Source: Rheinheimera pacifica | GTDB lineage: Bacteria; Pseudomonadota; Gammaproteobacteria; Enterobacterales; Alteromonadaceae | Direction of reading: 5' to 3' | Assembly: GCF_900108485.1 (NCBI RefSeq) | Contig: NZ_FNXF01000001.1 | Span: 310,001 to 374,000, forward strand | DNA length: 64,000 bases | Part shown: one piece after another, positions 39,287-48,024 of the stretch | Layout of the letters: every line of letters starts with the position of its first letter | How positions within the stretch are numbered: position 1 is the stretch's first letter | Notes under the pieces: generated by a model | What the model saw: only the letters and a program-made list of their open reading frames with translations | Databases searched by the model: none | What the model was told of the DNA's origin: nothing | Program-made: the position numbers and the translations under genes

Positions 39287-39326
39287 TCGTCATAAAACTG
39301 TCACCAAACAGACATCATACCGACAT
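39287..39326 (+). promoter_or_regulatory. Tandem Pho boxes before the porin gene
   Basis: Four 7-base PhoB units spaced by 4 bases: TCGTCAT-AAAA-CTGTCAC, then CAGACAT-CATA-CCGACAT after a CAAA spacer. The first pair matches the consensus closely, the second pair more loosely but in exact 11-base register. It ends 69 bases before the ATG. Confidence 0.85.
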
Positions 39327-39395
39327 TTTCTCTGCCGATACTGTGCCCCAGTTAAACACAGGCACATCGATAATAACGACTATTCGGAGAGTAAA

Positions 39396-40433
39396 ATGAA
39401 AACAATCAAATTTGGTCTGGTTGCTGCAGCCGTTCTGGCTTCTTTAGCTGTTCCGGCTATGGCTGCTGACGTTACCATATATGGCCGCGCCCATTTATCA
39501 CTGGACTCACTGGATAACGGTGATGAAGATGGTACTAACGTATCAAGTAACTCCAGCCGTCTGGGTTTTAAAGCCAGCACTAAACTGGAAGGCGGTTTAG
39601 AAGCCTTTGTGCAGATTGAACAGAATATCCGTTTTGATGAAGGTTCTGGTAACTGGGCATCGCGTGATTCTTTCGTTGGTATCAAAGGCGATTTCGGCCA
39701 GGTACGCGCCGGTCAGTTTGATACTCCGTTAAAAGCAGTACGCAGCAAAGTAGATATGTTCGGTGACCGTATTGGTGATATCCGTAACTTAACCCGTACC
39801 AGCACTTCAGGTACTGGCAATGCTGACATCGGTAACGTGTTTGACGAGCGTTACAAAAACGGTGTGCACTACCGCAGCCCAAGCATGAACAACTTCACCT
39901 TTGACTTACACTACACGCCACACAATAACACTGGCGCGACAGTAGACAACGTGCAGGAATCTTACAGCATGTCGGTAAGCTATGAAGTTAAAGGATTTTA
40001 TGCTGCTGTAGCATACGAAACTTTTGAAGGCCAAAACGATCTGGACCCAAGTGCAGTGCGCGTAGGTGTGTTTTATGACATCACTGATGCTTTCCGTTTA
40101 GCCGGTATGTATCAGAACGCCAGCGATGTACCAGGTGGTGATCGCAATGTATATGGTATCGGTGCCAGCTACAAAATGGGCGCTTATACTCTGCGCAGCC
40201 AGTACTACGTAGCCGGTGACAACGATGCAGACGACACTGGTGCTAACATGTTTGTTGTTGGTGCAGACCGTAACTTCGGCAAAGATTTGGTGATGTACGT
40301 AGCTTATGGCGTAACGTCTAATGACGACAATGCTAACTTCCGCGTATCAGCCGGTGGCCGCGACACTCAACTGAGTACTATCCGTGGTGAGAATGCGTCA
40401 GGTTTATCTCTGGGCCTGCAGTACAGCTTCTGA
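39396..40433 (+). CDS. Outer-membrane porin, phosphate-regulated
   Basis: A 345-aa general-porin-type protein (Gram-negative porin, OmpC/PhoE-like superfamily). Signal peptide 1-23 (PAMA-A), first strand DVTIYGRAHLSL, a long acidic first loop (DSLDNGDEDGTNV), the L3-like FDTPLKAVRSKVDMFGDRIGD stretch in two parts near 110-130 and the terminal phenylalanine (LGLQYSF) used by the BAM complex. The tandem Pho boxes upstream and the position next to phoBR suggest that it serves phosphate or phosphoester passage in starvation, as PhoE or OprP do in other species. Codon use is that of a highly expressed gene. Followed by a terminator. Confidence 0.9.
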   Translation: MKTIKFGLVAAAVLASLAVPAMAADVTIYGRAHLSLDSLDNGDEDGTNVSSNSSRLGFKASTKLEGGLEAFVQIEQNIRFDEGSGNWASRDSFVGIKGDFGQVRAGQFDTPLKAVRSKVDMFGDRIGDIRNLTRTSTSGTGNADIGNVFDERYKNGVHYRSPSMNNFTFDLHYTPHNNTGATVDNVQESYSMSVSYEVKGFYAAVAYETFEGQNDLDPSAVRVGVFYDITDAFRLAGMYQNASDVPGGDRNVYGIGASYKMGAYTLRSQYYVAGDNDADDTGANMFVVGADRNFGKDLVMYVAYGVTSNDDNANFRVSAGGRDTQLSTIRGENASGLSLGLQYSF

Positions 40434-40447
40434 TTAACGCCCCCTGC

Positions 40448-40477
40448 AAAAAAAACCGCACTCGTTGCGGTTTTTTT
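40448..40477 (+). terminator. Terminator after the porin gene
   Basis: AAAAACCGC (40451-40459) pairs with GCGGTTTTT (40467-40475) around a 7-base loop, with a T run to 40477. Confidence 0.92.
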
Positions 40478-40519
40478 ATGAAAGGTCTCGCTGTGTTAAT
40501 TATATGTTTATTTTATTTT

Positions 40520-40537
40520 ATTTCATAAAATTGTCAT
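40520..40537 (+). promoter_or_regulatory. Pho box before phoB
   Basis: ATTTCAT-AAAA-TTGTCAT, two PhoB units with the standard spacer, 47 bases before the phoB ATG. It fits autoregulation of phoBR. Confidence 0.75.
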
Positions 40538-40584
40538 AATTTATGCGCATAATAAGCGCATGCTAAACACTTCGGTAGAACACT

Positions 40585-41271
40585 ATGTCAAGAAGAATCC
40601 TGGTTGTAGAAGATGAAGCGCCTATCCGCGATATGCTGTGTTTTGTGCTGGAACAAAACGGTTATCAGGCTGCCACGGCAGAAGATTTTGACTCTGCCAT
40701 TAATGCACTGGTTGAGCCCTACCCGGATTTAGTTTTGCTGGACTGGATGCTGCCCGGTGGTAGCGGTATTCAGATCGCAAAAAAAATGAAGCAGCACGAC
40801 CTTACCCGCAATATTCCTATCATTATGATCACCGCCCGTGGTGAAGAAGAAGATAAAGTACGCGGCCTGGAAGTGGGCGCCGATGACTATGTTACCAAGC
40901 CATTTTCACCCAAAGAGCTGATGGCCCGCATTAAAGCGGTGATCCGCCGCGTAGCACCTACCAGCCTGGATGAAGTGATAGAAGTACAGGGCTTAAAGCT
41001 TGATCCGGTGTCGCACCGCGTAATGGCTTCTGACCAGGCGCTGGATATGGGACCAACCGAGTTTCGCTTACTGCATTTCTTTATGACTCACCCCGAGCGG
41101 GTTTACAGCCGTGAACAACTGCTGGACCATGTCTGGGGTACCAACGTGTATGTAGAAGATCGCACAGTAGATGTACATATCCGCCGTTTACGTAAGGCGA
41201 TTTCTGTTGCCGGGCATGATAGATTAGTGCAAACCGTACGGGGCTCTGGCTACCGTTTCTCTGCTAAATAA
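40585..41271 (+). CDS. phoB: Phosphate regulon response regulator
   Basis: A 228-aa OmpR-type response regulator. Receiver domain with acidic pair near ED10-E11, phosphoacceptor D53 in [10 protein letters not shown], and K105 in [11 protein letters not shown]. The C-terminal winged helix spans about 130-226 ([30 protein letters not shown], described in parts, and [14 protein letters not shown] recognition helix). It is phosphorylated by PhoR at low phosphate and binds the 7+4+7 Pho boxes found across the window. It forms a two-gene operon with phoR, 18 bases apart. Confidence 0.95.
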   Translation: MSRRILVVEDEAPIRDMLCFVLEQNGYQAATAEDFDSAINALVEPYPDLVLLDWMLPGGSGIQIAKKMKQHDLTRNIPIIMITARGEEEDKVRGLEVGADDYVTKPFSPKELMARIKAVIRRVAPTSLDEVIEVQGLKLDPVSHRVMASDQALDMGPTEFRLLHFFMTHPERVYSREQLLDHVWGTNVYVEDRTVDVHIRRLRKAISVAGHDRLVQTVRGSGYRFSAK

Positions 41272-41289
41272 AGGCTAAACCCTAACGCT

Positions 41290-42621
41290 ATGCGCCAACT
41301 GTTATCAAAAAGGAAGGTCTACACTAAACTCTTCCTTTTTTACTGTTTTATTGCTCTGGTTGGCCTTATTTCTAACAGCCTGCTGCTGGCATTGCTTATT
41401 TTTACTGTGGCGCTGCTGCTTTGGCATTACCATCACTTATTTTTAATGGACAAATGGCTGTGGCGCGATCGCAAATTATCGCCGCCGATCAGCGAAGGCA
41501 TCTGGGGTCATTTATTCGAAGGTATTTACTACCTGCAGCGGCGCGACAGACGTAAAAAGCGCGAGCTGCGCAATATAGTGCGCCGTTTTCGTGACGGTGC
41601 CGAAGCTCTGCCTGAAGCCGTAGTCGTATTAACTGACGACTGGAGCATTATCTGGAGCAATAAGCTGGCACAAATTCTGGTAGGCCTGCATTGGCCGGCC
41701 GATGAAGGCCAGCGGCTGGACAACCTGATCCGCCACCCCGATTTCCTGCAATATTTAAAACACGCTAAGTTTGAGCAACCACTTGAGCTTGCCTCGCCGG
41801 TTAACGATCAGCTGACGCTTGAATTTAATATTATGTCTTACGGTGCTGAACAGTACCTGCTGATTGTGCGCGATATCACTCAGTTAAAGCAGCTGGAGCA
41901 AATCCGCAAAGACTTTGTCGCCAACGTATCACATGAGCTGCGCACGCCGCTTACTGTGCTGCAGGGCTATCTTGAAGTGATGGACGACGAACATCTGCCC
42001 GATAAAGCCATGTGGAAAAAAGCCCACAACGTTATGCTGGATCAAACCAAACGTATGGACTCTCTGGTGCAGCAGCTGTTAACACTGTCGCGTATTGAGG
42101 CTTCAGCCCGGGTGCAGTTTGAACCGATAGTAGATGTGCCTGTTATGTTGCATCAGCTGGAACAAGAAGCGCAAACGCTGAACCGCGAAAAACAACACAG
42201 TATCCGTTTTGATATTGACGACAGCCTGAAGGTTACCGGTGTAACCGAAGAGCTACGCAGTGCTTTTTCCAATCTGGTAACTAATGCCATTAAATATACC
42301 CCGGCCGGTGGTGAGATTAGCGTTAGCTGGCAACGCCAGCATTTAAAAGCAGTATTTGCCGTGAACGACAATGGTGAAGGTATTGCTGCGCACCATGTAA
42401 AGCGCCTTACTGAACGTTTTTACCGGGTAGATCAGGCGCGCGCCCGTAATACCGGTGGCACCGGCCTGGGGCTGGCCATTGTAAAGCACGTATTGTCGCG
42501 CCATAACAGCCGGCTAATGATTTTCAGTGAGCCGGGCAAGGGCAGTAGCTTTTCTTTCTCAATACCGGCAGAACTGGTGCTGGGGCAGAAAACAAAAAAC
42601 CGCGGAGAAAAACCGCTTTAA
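41290..42621 (+). CDS. phoR: Phosphate regulon sensor histidine kinase
   Basis: A 443-aa membrane histidine kinase. Two close N-terminal helices (about 13-46) with almost no periplasmic loop, as usual for PhoR, then a charged linker (DRRKKRELRN), a PAS domain (about 100-200), dimerisation domain with phospho-His H215 in ANVSHELRTPLTVLQGYLE and HATPase with NAIKYTP, DNGEGI and GTGLGLAIVKHVL. It lacks a large sensor domain because it reads Pst/PhoU status. The stop lies only 14 bases from the stop of the convergent gene at 42636, with no clear terminator between. Confidence 0.94.
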   Translation: MRQLLSKRKVYTKLFLFYCFIALVGLISNSLLLALLIFTVALLLWHYHHLFLMDKWLWRDRKLSPPISEGIWGHLFEGIYYLQRRDRRKKRELRNIVRRFRDGAEALPEAVVVLTDDWSIIWSNKLAQILVGLHWPADEGQRLDNLIRHPDFLQYLKHAKFEQPLELASPVNDQLTLEFNIMSYGAEQYLLIVRDITQLKQLEQIRKDFVANVSHELRTPLTVLQGYLEVMDDEHLPDKAMWKKAHNVMLDQTKRMDSLVQQLLTLSRIEASARVQFEPIVDVPVMLHQLEQEAQTLNREKQHSIRFDIDDSLKVTGVTEELRSAFSNLVTNAIKYTPAGGEISVSWQRQHLKAVFAVNDNGEGIAAHHVKRLTERFYRVDQARARNTGGTGLGLAIVKHVLSRHNSRLMIFSEPGKGSSFSFSIPAELVLGQKTKNRGEKPL

Positions 42622-42635
42622 AGCCCCCGGAAATA

Positions 42636-43517
42636 TTATTGCGCCCGTTTTTTGCTGCGTTGCCAACAGCGCTTAATAGCCTGTGTTGCTACCAGCCCCA
42701 GCACATCCTGTTCCAATGCATCGGCATGGCCTAAGAAAGTCTGTGCCAGTTCACGATCCGCCAGCGCCGTTGCCACGAGGTTTACCGCATCAGCCACTGT
42801 GGTGCCGTGTTCGTAATATCTGACATGATGGCTGGTATCCACCAGCAAATCAGCCGACTCCTGGCACCATTTTTCGAATACTTGCTTTGCCAGTTGCCGG
42901 TAACGGGCCTGGGGGCCGCCAAATACTACGAAAAACGTATCAGCGGCGGCTTTGCCGAACTGCTCAGCTATTTCATCCAGATACAACAGCAGTTGTGTGG
43001 TTTCATCCATTGCACTTTGCAGCATTAACTGCGCAAAAACCGGCTCAAGTTTGCGGCTGTATTGCAATATTAAACCGTGATCAATGGTTCCATCGTAAGC
43101 TACAGCATTGAGTAATTGCTGTGTGGCAGTAAACAGCTGCTGACCGACGACATTATCTGTCTCACATTTAAGCTGCGTCAGGAGCTGGTGTAGCAACGCT
43201 GCAGCATCAGCCTGTGGCGTTTGCTGCAGTGTGTAATACACCGCCATGGTGCTGTGGCTCAGGGCTTTCAGCCGATGATAGCCTGGGCCGTTAACGATAT
43301 ATTCGCTGATACTGCCACCACAACAGGCAATCAGCCGGCTATCCATGCGTACGATAAGCAAAATATGACCCTGGTTAATTTTGTCAGCAAAATGCTGCTT
43401 TCTTTTCGCATACTGCAGATGAAACAACTGATTAATTTCACCCAAGGCTGAATCTGCCGGTTCAGCCTTAGTATCCTGCAATTTAATATTTTCCAACTTA
43501 TCTGCTGCAGTTTTCAT
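42636..43517 (-). CDS. Unrecognised cytoplasmic protein coupled to the SDR gene
   Basis: 293 aa from the ATG at 43517 (an upstream ATG at 43550 would overlap the SDR gene). The SDR stop codon TAA is separated from this ATG by one G (TAAGATG), so translation by reinitiation is likely. No signal peptide or membrane segment is visible. The protein is mainly helical and rich in Gln, Leu and Ala, with a central CCGG (IACCGGSISEYIVNGPGYHRL, in two parts) and a basic tail RCWQRSKKRAQ. The second half (ETTQLLLYLDEIAEQFGKAAADT) could be an all-helical bundle. I do not recognise a family and give no function. Confidence 0.65.
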   Translation of the reverse strand: MKTAADKLENIKLQDTKAEPADSALGEINQLFHLQYAKRKQHFADKINQGHILLIVRMDSRLIACCGGSISEYIVNGPGYHRLKALSHSTMAVYYTLQQTPQADAAALLHQLLTQLKCETDNVVGQQLFTATQQLLNAVAYDGTIDHGLILQYSRKLEPVFAQLMLQSAMDETTQLLLYLDEIAEQFGKAAADTFFVVFGGPQARYRQLAKQVFEKWCQESADLLVDTSHHVRYYEHGTTVADAVNLVATALADRELAQTFLGHADALEQDVLGLVATQAIKRCWQRSKKRAQ

Positions 43518-43518
43518 C

Positions 43519-44421
43519 TTAAGGCAAATGGTTACCGCCGGTAACACCAATCACTTCGGCCGTTACATAGCTTGATTCTTGTGATGCCAGAAAGACGTAA
43601 GCCGGTGCTAATTCAGCAGGTTGGCCTGGGCGGCCCATCGGCGTATTCTGGCCAAATTCTTCCAGTTTATCTGCCGGCTGGCCGCCACTTTGTTGCAGCG
43701 GTGTCCAGATTGGGCCAGGCGCTACGGCATTTACCCGTATACCTTTTTTAATCAGCATCTTAGCCAAGCTTTTGGTAAAGCCGGTAATGGCGCTTTTACT
43801 GGAGGCGTAATCCAGCAAACCGGCCGACGGCTGGTAAGACTGAATTGACGTAGTATTAATGATGCTGGCGCCGGCAGGCATATGCGGCAGCGCGGCTTTG
43901 GTGATCCAAAACATAGCAAACACATTGGTTGCGTAAGTTTGTTGAAATTGTTCACTGCTTAAATCGGCTAGTTCCTCAACAAACTGTTGCTTGCCGGCGT
44001 TATTAACCAGTATATCAATACCGCCCAGCTTCTCAGCTGCTTGCCGCACCAGGTTTTGGCAGAATTTCTCGTCAGAAATATCGCCGGCTACGGCAAAGGC
44101 TTTGACATCAGCTGCCTGCAATTCTTTTAGCACGGTATGAGCATCTTGTTCTTCAGAAGGTAGATAGTTAATCATTACATCAGCACCTTCGCGGGCAAAG
44201 GCAATTGCCACAGCACGGCCAATGCCCGAGTCACCGCCGGTGATCAGTGCTTTGCGGCCTTTTAATCTGCCACTGCCCTGGTAAGTTTTTTCGCCGTGAT
44301 CAGCTTTGGGCGATAAGATCTTATCAAGCCCCGGCTCGGGCTGGCTCTCATCATAATGGGTGTTATCTATCGGATACTGCTTGCGGGGATCTTGCATAGT
44401 AAACTGATTGCTGGCTGGCAT
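43519..44421 (-). CDS. SDR-family oxidoreductase (YghA/GSP39-like)
   Basis: A 300-aa short-chain dehydrogenase. It has the extended N-terminus typical of the YghA and general-stress-protein-39 group ([17 protein letters not shown] near 15-31), the NAD(P) motif [13 protein letters not shown] (about 60-72), VNNAGKQQ (about 138-145), and the catalytic triad S (TTSIQSYQ), Y-x3-K (LDYASSKSA) and the PGPIWTPL loop. Members reduce aldehydes or ketones and are often linked to stress, but the substrate here is not known. CGGAGG precedes the ATG at 44421. It forms an operon with the coupled unknown gene downstream. Confidence 0.9.
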   Translation of the reverse strand: MPASNQFTMQDPRKQYPIDNTHYDESQPEPGLDKILSPKADHGEKTYQGSGRLKGRKALITGGDSGIGRAVAIAFAREGADVMINYLPSEEQDAHTVLKELQAADVKAFAVAGDISDEKFCQNLVRQAAEKLGGIDILVNNAGKQQFVEELADLSSEQFQQTYATNVFAMFWITKAALPHMPAGASIINTTSIQSYQPSAGLLDYASSKSAITGFTKSLAKMLIKKGIRVNAVAPGPIWTPLQQSGGQPADKLEEFGQNTPMGRPGQPAELAPAYVFLASQESSYVTAEVIGVTGGNHLP

Positions 44422-44657
44422 TTAGAACCTCCGGGTTGGTTAAGACAAGGTCAGTAAAAATTAACGATACGCGGGGTAGTAGCAGGTTTTATGCCTATAC
44501 TGCCAGATTAGCAAATAGTGTAATTGAATCAGGCAGACAGGCCGTAAAAGGCTAATTAATGATCGATAAAGCGGGGGGCGTGTGGTGGGCAGAGGCTGAA
44601 TATCTTACCGGCGTAAAGCGTAAAACTTTCATAAGCCAGTGCAACGGGTGGCTATTG

Positions 44658-45164
44658 CTATAACAATACTTGCCAGTAGCCGACATCGAGCCATTGGTTA
44701 AACTTAAAACCCACCTGTTTAAACTCGGCTACCTGCGTCATGGCAAACTTTTTATGCAACGCTATGCTGGCATCATTCGGCAGAGCAATGCCGGCAATAA
44801 CCGCATGAATACCGCGTTGTTTCAGCCGGGCAAATAGCTGGCGATACAGCATTGAACCAATACCGGCACCGGTAGCGCCAGGCGCCAGATAGACACTAAC
44901 CTCTACCGAAAAACGGTAAGCAAACCTTGCCCGCCATTTGGTAGCATAAGCATAGCCGGTTATATTGCCGTTGCTATCTTCAGCTACCAGGTAAGGCAGG
45001 TTGGCCTGTAGGATGTCGCTAATGCGGCTTTGCATCTGTGGCGCATCAATTTCTTCGGTTTCAAAGCTCACCGTAGTATTTGTAATGTAGTGGTTATAAA
45101 TAGCCACTATTGCTGCAGCATCGCCAGTATTAGCATCACGTATTTTTATCTCAGCCGGTTGCAT
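44658..45164 (-). CDS. GNAT N-acetyltransferase, Pat/Bar-like
   Basis: A 168-aa GCN5-type acetyltransferase of the group that includes phosphinothricin and methionine-sulfone/sulfoximine acetyltransferases. Recognisable parts are IRDANTGDAAAIVAIYNHYI at the start, YAYATKWRARFAYRFSVEVSVYL in the middle (described in parts) and the acetyl-CoA loop APGATGAGIGSMLYRQLF (about 93-110). It likely acetylates an amino-acid-like compound. The tag stop codon TAA lies one base before this ATG (TAAGATG), so the two genes are coupled. Last gene of the M20-tag-GNAT unit. Confidence 0.88.
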   Translation of the reverse strand: MQPAEIKIRDANTGDAAAIVAIYNHYITNTTVSFETEEIDAPQMQSRISDILQANLPYLVAEDSNGNITGYAYATKWRARFAYRFSVEVSVYLAPGATGAGIGSMLYRQLFARLKQRGIHAVIAGIALPNDASIALHKKFAMTQVAEFKQVGFKFNQWLDVGYWQVLL

Positions 45165-45165
45165 C

Positions 45166-45744
45166 TTAGCTTGCTACTACCTGTGTTTTGCGAAAGCAAT
45201 TATTGTGATGATCATTTACCATACCGCAGGCCTGCATATGGGCGTAAATAATAGTGGAGCCGACAAACTTAAAACCGCGTTTTTTTAAGTCTTTACTGAG
45301 CGCATCTGATTCCGGGCTGGTAGCACGGTAATCGGCCGGGCCGGCGATACTGTTTTGCTGCGGTGCGTTGTTTACAAAGCGCCATTGGTAGTTGCTAAAA
45401 CTGCCAAACTCGGCTTGTACCTCTAAAAATCGCGCGGCGTTGTTGATGGCAGCTGCTACTTTTAACCGGTTGCGGATAATACCGGGATTTTGCAGCAGTT
45501 CAGCCGCTTTGGCCTCATCGAAGGCTGCCACTTTAACCGGGTCAAAGTTGGCAAAAGCCGCGCGGTAGCTGTCGCGCTTTTTCAGTACCGTGTACCAGCT
45601 AAGCCCGGCCTGCGCCGCTTCCAGCGTTAAAAACTCAAATAGCTTGTTGTCGTCATACACCGGCACGCCCCATTCGGTATCGTGGTAGGCAACATAATCC
45701 GGTTTGGTTAAATCTACCCAGTGGCAGCGGCACGGTGTGTTCAT
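45166..45744 (-). CDS. tag: 3-methyladenine DNA glycosylase I
   Basis: A 192-aa DNA repair enzyme that removes 3-methyladenine. It follows E. coli Tag closely: CHWVDLTKPDYVAYHDTEWG at the start, QAGLSWYTVLKKRDSYRAAF, the HhH region NPGIIRNRLKVAAAI and the end SKDLKKRGFKFVGSTIIYAH-MQACGMVNDHH. The zinc-binding Cys/His near the N-terminus and the HHNNC motif near the C-terminus are retained. AGGAC precedes the ATG. It lies 10 bases after the M20 peptidase and 1 base before the GNAT gene. Confidence 0.95.
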   Translation of the reverse strand: MNTPCRCHWVDLTKPDYVAYHDTEWGVPVYDDNKLFEFLTLEAAQAGLSWYTVLKKRDSYRAAFANFDPVKVAAFDEAKAAELLQNPGIIRNRLKVAAAINNAARFLEVQAEFGSFSNYQWRFVNNAPQQNSIAGPADYRATSPESDALSKDLKKRGFKFVGSTIIYAHMQACGMVNDHHNNCFRKTQVVAS

Positions 45745-45754
45745 CTTGAGGTCC

Positions 45755-47062
45755 TTATTTTTCCAGCTTCGGTGGCTGCGCCAGATAATCCAGTGCCAGG
45801 CCGGTTAATGCCCGCACGCCGTTTACCAGGGCGTCTTCGTTAACATCAAACATCGGTGAGTGGTTTGGCGGCACCTCGCTAAGCGGTTTACCTTCGGGTG
45901 AGATGCCTAAAAAGAAAAACACGCCCGGAATTTGTTGCTGGTAAAACGAGAAATCTTCGGCGCCGGTAATGGGTTTAATAGACGTTACACCTTTGTCGCC
46001 GGCGGCCCACTTCAGGCTGGGCATGGCCCACTCTGTTAATGCCGGATCATTCCAGGTTACAGCTGCAAAATTATGCACGTGAAAATGCGCTTCAGCACCG
46101 CTGGCTTTGGCAATATGCTCACTGGTGTGCGCCATGCGGGCAATTAAATCTTCGCGCATTTCACTGTCAAAGGTACGAATGGTACCTTCGAGCTTTACGT
46201 CATCAGGAATAATATTCCAGCGAATACCGCCATGCACCTGGCCAAATGACACTACGGCCGGTGCTTTGGTTACATCAATTTGCCGCGCCGGTATCAGGTT
46301 AATAGCGCTGATTAACTGGCCGGTAACGTTGATCGGATCTATACCACGCCATGGTGACGAGCCATGTACTTGTTTGCCTTTTACGGTAATTTGAAAGCTG
46401 TCGGCGGCGGCCATAATGCCTTCGGTTTTTACCTGTAATTGGCCGGGCTCTCCGGGCCAGACATGCAGGCCAAAAATGGCGCTTGGGCTGGGGTTAGCAA
46501 ATAAGCCTTCGGCCAGCATCATTTTGGCGCCACCTTCTTCACCGGCCGGCGGGCCTTCTTCGGCGGGCTGAAACACAAACATAATGGTGCCGGCAATATC
46601 GGCTTTTTGTTTGCTAAGCACTTCGGCGGCACCCATCAGCATAGCCACATGGGCATCGTGGCCACAGGCGTGCATTACGCCGGTTTGCTGGCCGTTAAAC
46701 TCGCTGATAACTTTTGAGGCAAACGGCAGCCCGGTTTGCTCTGTTACCGGCAGCGCGTCCATATCCGCACGCAGTGCTACTACCGGGCCGGGTTTGCCGC
46801 CTGTTAAAATACCGACTACGCCGGTATGGGCAATACCGGTGCGCACTTCTAAGCCGAGTTTTTTCAGATGCGCCGCTACTTTGGTGGCCGTACGCACTTC
46901 GCGGTTAGATAATTCCGGGTATTGGTGAATATCACGGCGCCACTCTATAACCTTAGGCATTACCTGTTCAATTTGCTTGCTGAGCTCTTGCCGCTGCCCG
47001 GCAGCAGCTAACGGCGTATGTAACAGTGGTAATAAAGCCAGGCTTAACAGTGACCAGCGCAT
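45755..47062 (-). CDS. Secreted M20D-family amidohydrolase
   Basis: A 435-aa zinc hydrolase from the ATG at 47062 (GGAG upstream), where a signal peptide begins (MRWSLLSLALLPLLHTPLAAA); the open frame extends 20 codons further. M20D enzymes remove acyl or amino-acid groups from amides (hippurate hydrolase, IAA-amino-acid hydrolase, AbgA type). Metal ligands are in HACGHDAHVAMLMGAAEVL (about 127-145), the catalytic Glu pair in FQPAEEGPPAGEEGG (about 163-177), and the dimer lid lies about 210-320. The signal peptide places it in the periplasm, which is common in Alteromonadales. It starts the minus-strand unit with tag and the GNAT gene, an odd mix of functions. Confidence 0.9.
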   Translation of the reverse strand: MRWSLLSLALLPLLHTPLAAAGQRQELSKQIEQVMPKVIEWRRDIHQYPELSNREVRTATKVAAHLKKLGLEVRTGIAHTGVVGILTGGKPGPVVALRADMDALPVTEQTGLPFASKVISEFNGQQTGVMHACGHDAHVAMLMGAAEVLSKQKADIAGTIMFVFQPAEEGPPAGEEGGAKMMLAEGLFANPSPSAIFGLHVWPGEPGQLQVKTEGIMAAADSFQITVKGKQVHGSSPWRGIDPINVTGQLISAINLIPARQIDVTKAPAVVSFGQVHGGIRWNIIPDDVKLEGTIRTFDSEMREDLIARMAHTSEHIAKASGAEAHFHVHNFAAVTWNDPALTEWAMPSLKWAAGDKGVTSIKPITGAEDFSFYQQQIPGVFFFLGISPEGKPLSEVPPNHSPMFDVNEDALVNGVRALTGLALDYLAQPPKLEK

Positions 47063-47191
47063 AGTAACTCCATCATTTTTATATAGTGTTACTACCTTAA
47101 GCGCCACTGATGAAAATGGCAATTGTTGCTGGAAAATTGCTGTTAGCTTAGGTAATGTCGGACCAGTTGCTTCAAAAACAGACGCAGGCCA

Positions 47192-47953
47192 ATGCAGTTA
47201 CATATTATTCCGGGATATATTCAGAACATTTATCTGGTGCAGGACGCGGCTGGCTTACTGTTGCTTGATGGCTGCAGCCGTGCCGACGTATCCACTGTGT
47301 GCGACTTTATCAGACAAAAATTAGCTTTGCCGCTAACTGCGCTTAAGCTGGTGGTGGTAACACATATGCATCCGGATCATGCCGGCGGGGCTCATCTGTT
47401 GCGCCGTAAAACAGGCGCCCGCATTGCTTGTCATCCCAAGGCGTGCCTGTGGTACTCCGGGTTACTGGGGCGCACGGCGCATATTATTGATGTTAGCTTA
47501 ACCTGGTGGGTAGCCAAGCGGCTGGGCAAACCCAAACGCCATATCTGGTATAACCCGATACTAAAAGCAGATATGGTATTGGCCGACGGGCAGCAGTTAC
47601 CTGATTTTCCAGACTGGCAGGTGATCTATACCCCAGGCCATACCGATCATGATTTGTCGCTTATGCATCAACCCAGCAAACAGTTGTATATTGCCGACTT
47701 AATTGTGTCGGTTAAAAAACGCCTGGTGCCACCTTACCCTGTTTGTCACCCTAACCAATATAAACAGTCACTTAAGCGCGTTAGTGCGTTGCAACCGAGT
47801 CGGCTGTATTTTGCTCATCTGGCGCCCCGCACGGGCGAGAGTATCAATTTTAGTGACATTCTGGCACAAGCCCCGACACTGCCGAAAAACCACTGGCATT
47901 CAATGCGTAACCGCATTTTGCATACGCTGGGCTGGCAAACGGGCCAACATTGA
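47192..47953 (+). CDS. Metallo-beta-lactamase-fold hydrolase
   Basis: A 253-aa MBL-fold protein. The zinc motif HMHPDHAGG (THMHPDHAGGAHLL, about 58-71) has the usual HxHxDH, followed by the third-histidine region YTPGHTDHDL (about 147-156) and D in LYIADLIV (about 167-174). There is no signal peptide, so it is cytoplasmic. Such proteins range from thioesterases to RNA or quorum-signal hydrolases, and the sequence does not tell which. It is divergent from the M20 gene, with 129 bases between, and convergent with corA. Confidence 0.85.
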   Translation: MQLHIIPGYIQNIYLVQDAAGLLLLDGCSRADVSTVCDFIRQKLALPLTALKLVVVTHMHPDHAGGAHLLRRKTGARIACHPKACLWYSGLLGRTAHIIDVSLTWWVAKRLGKPKRHIWYNPILKADMVLADGQQLPDFPDWQVIYTPGHTDHDLSLMHQPSKQLYIADLIVSVKKRLVPPYPVCHPNQYKQSLKRVSALQPSRLYFAHLAPRTGESINFSDILAQAPTLPKNHWHSMRNRILHTLGWQTGQH

Positions 47954-48024
47954 TTAGATACAGGGCACTGCCCACTACTACGCTTGCCCGTTGGGACGCT
48001 GCCTTGATAAGTGCCTGTACGTCA

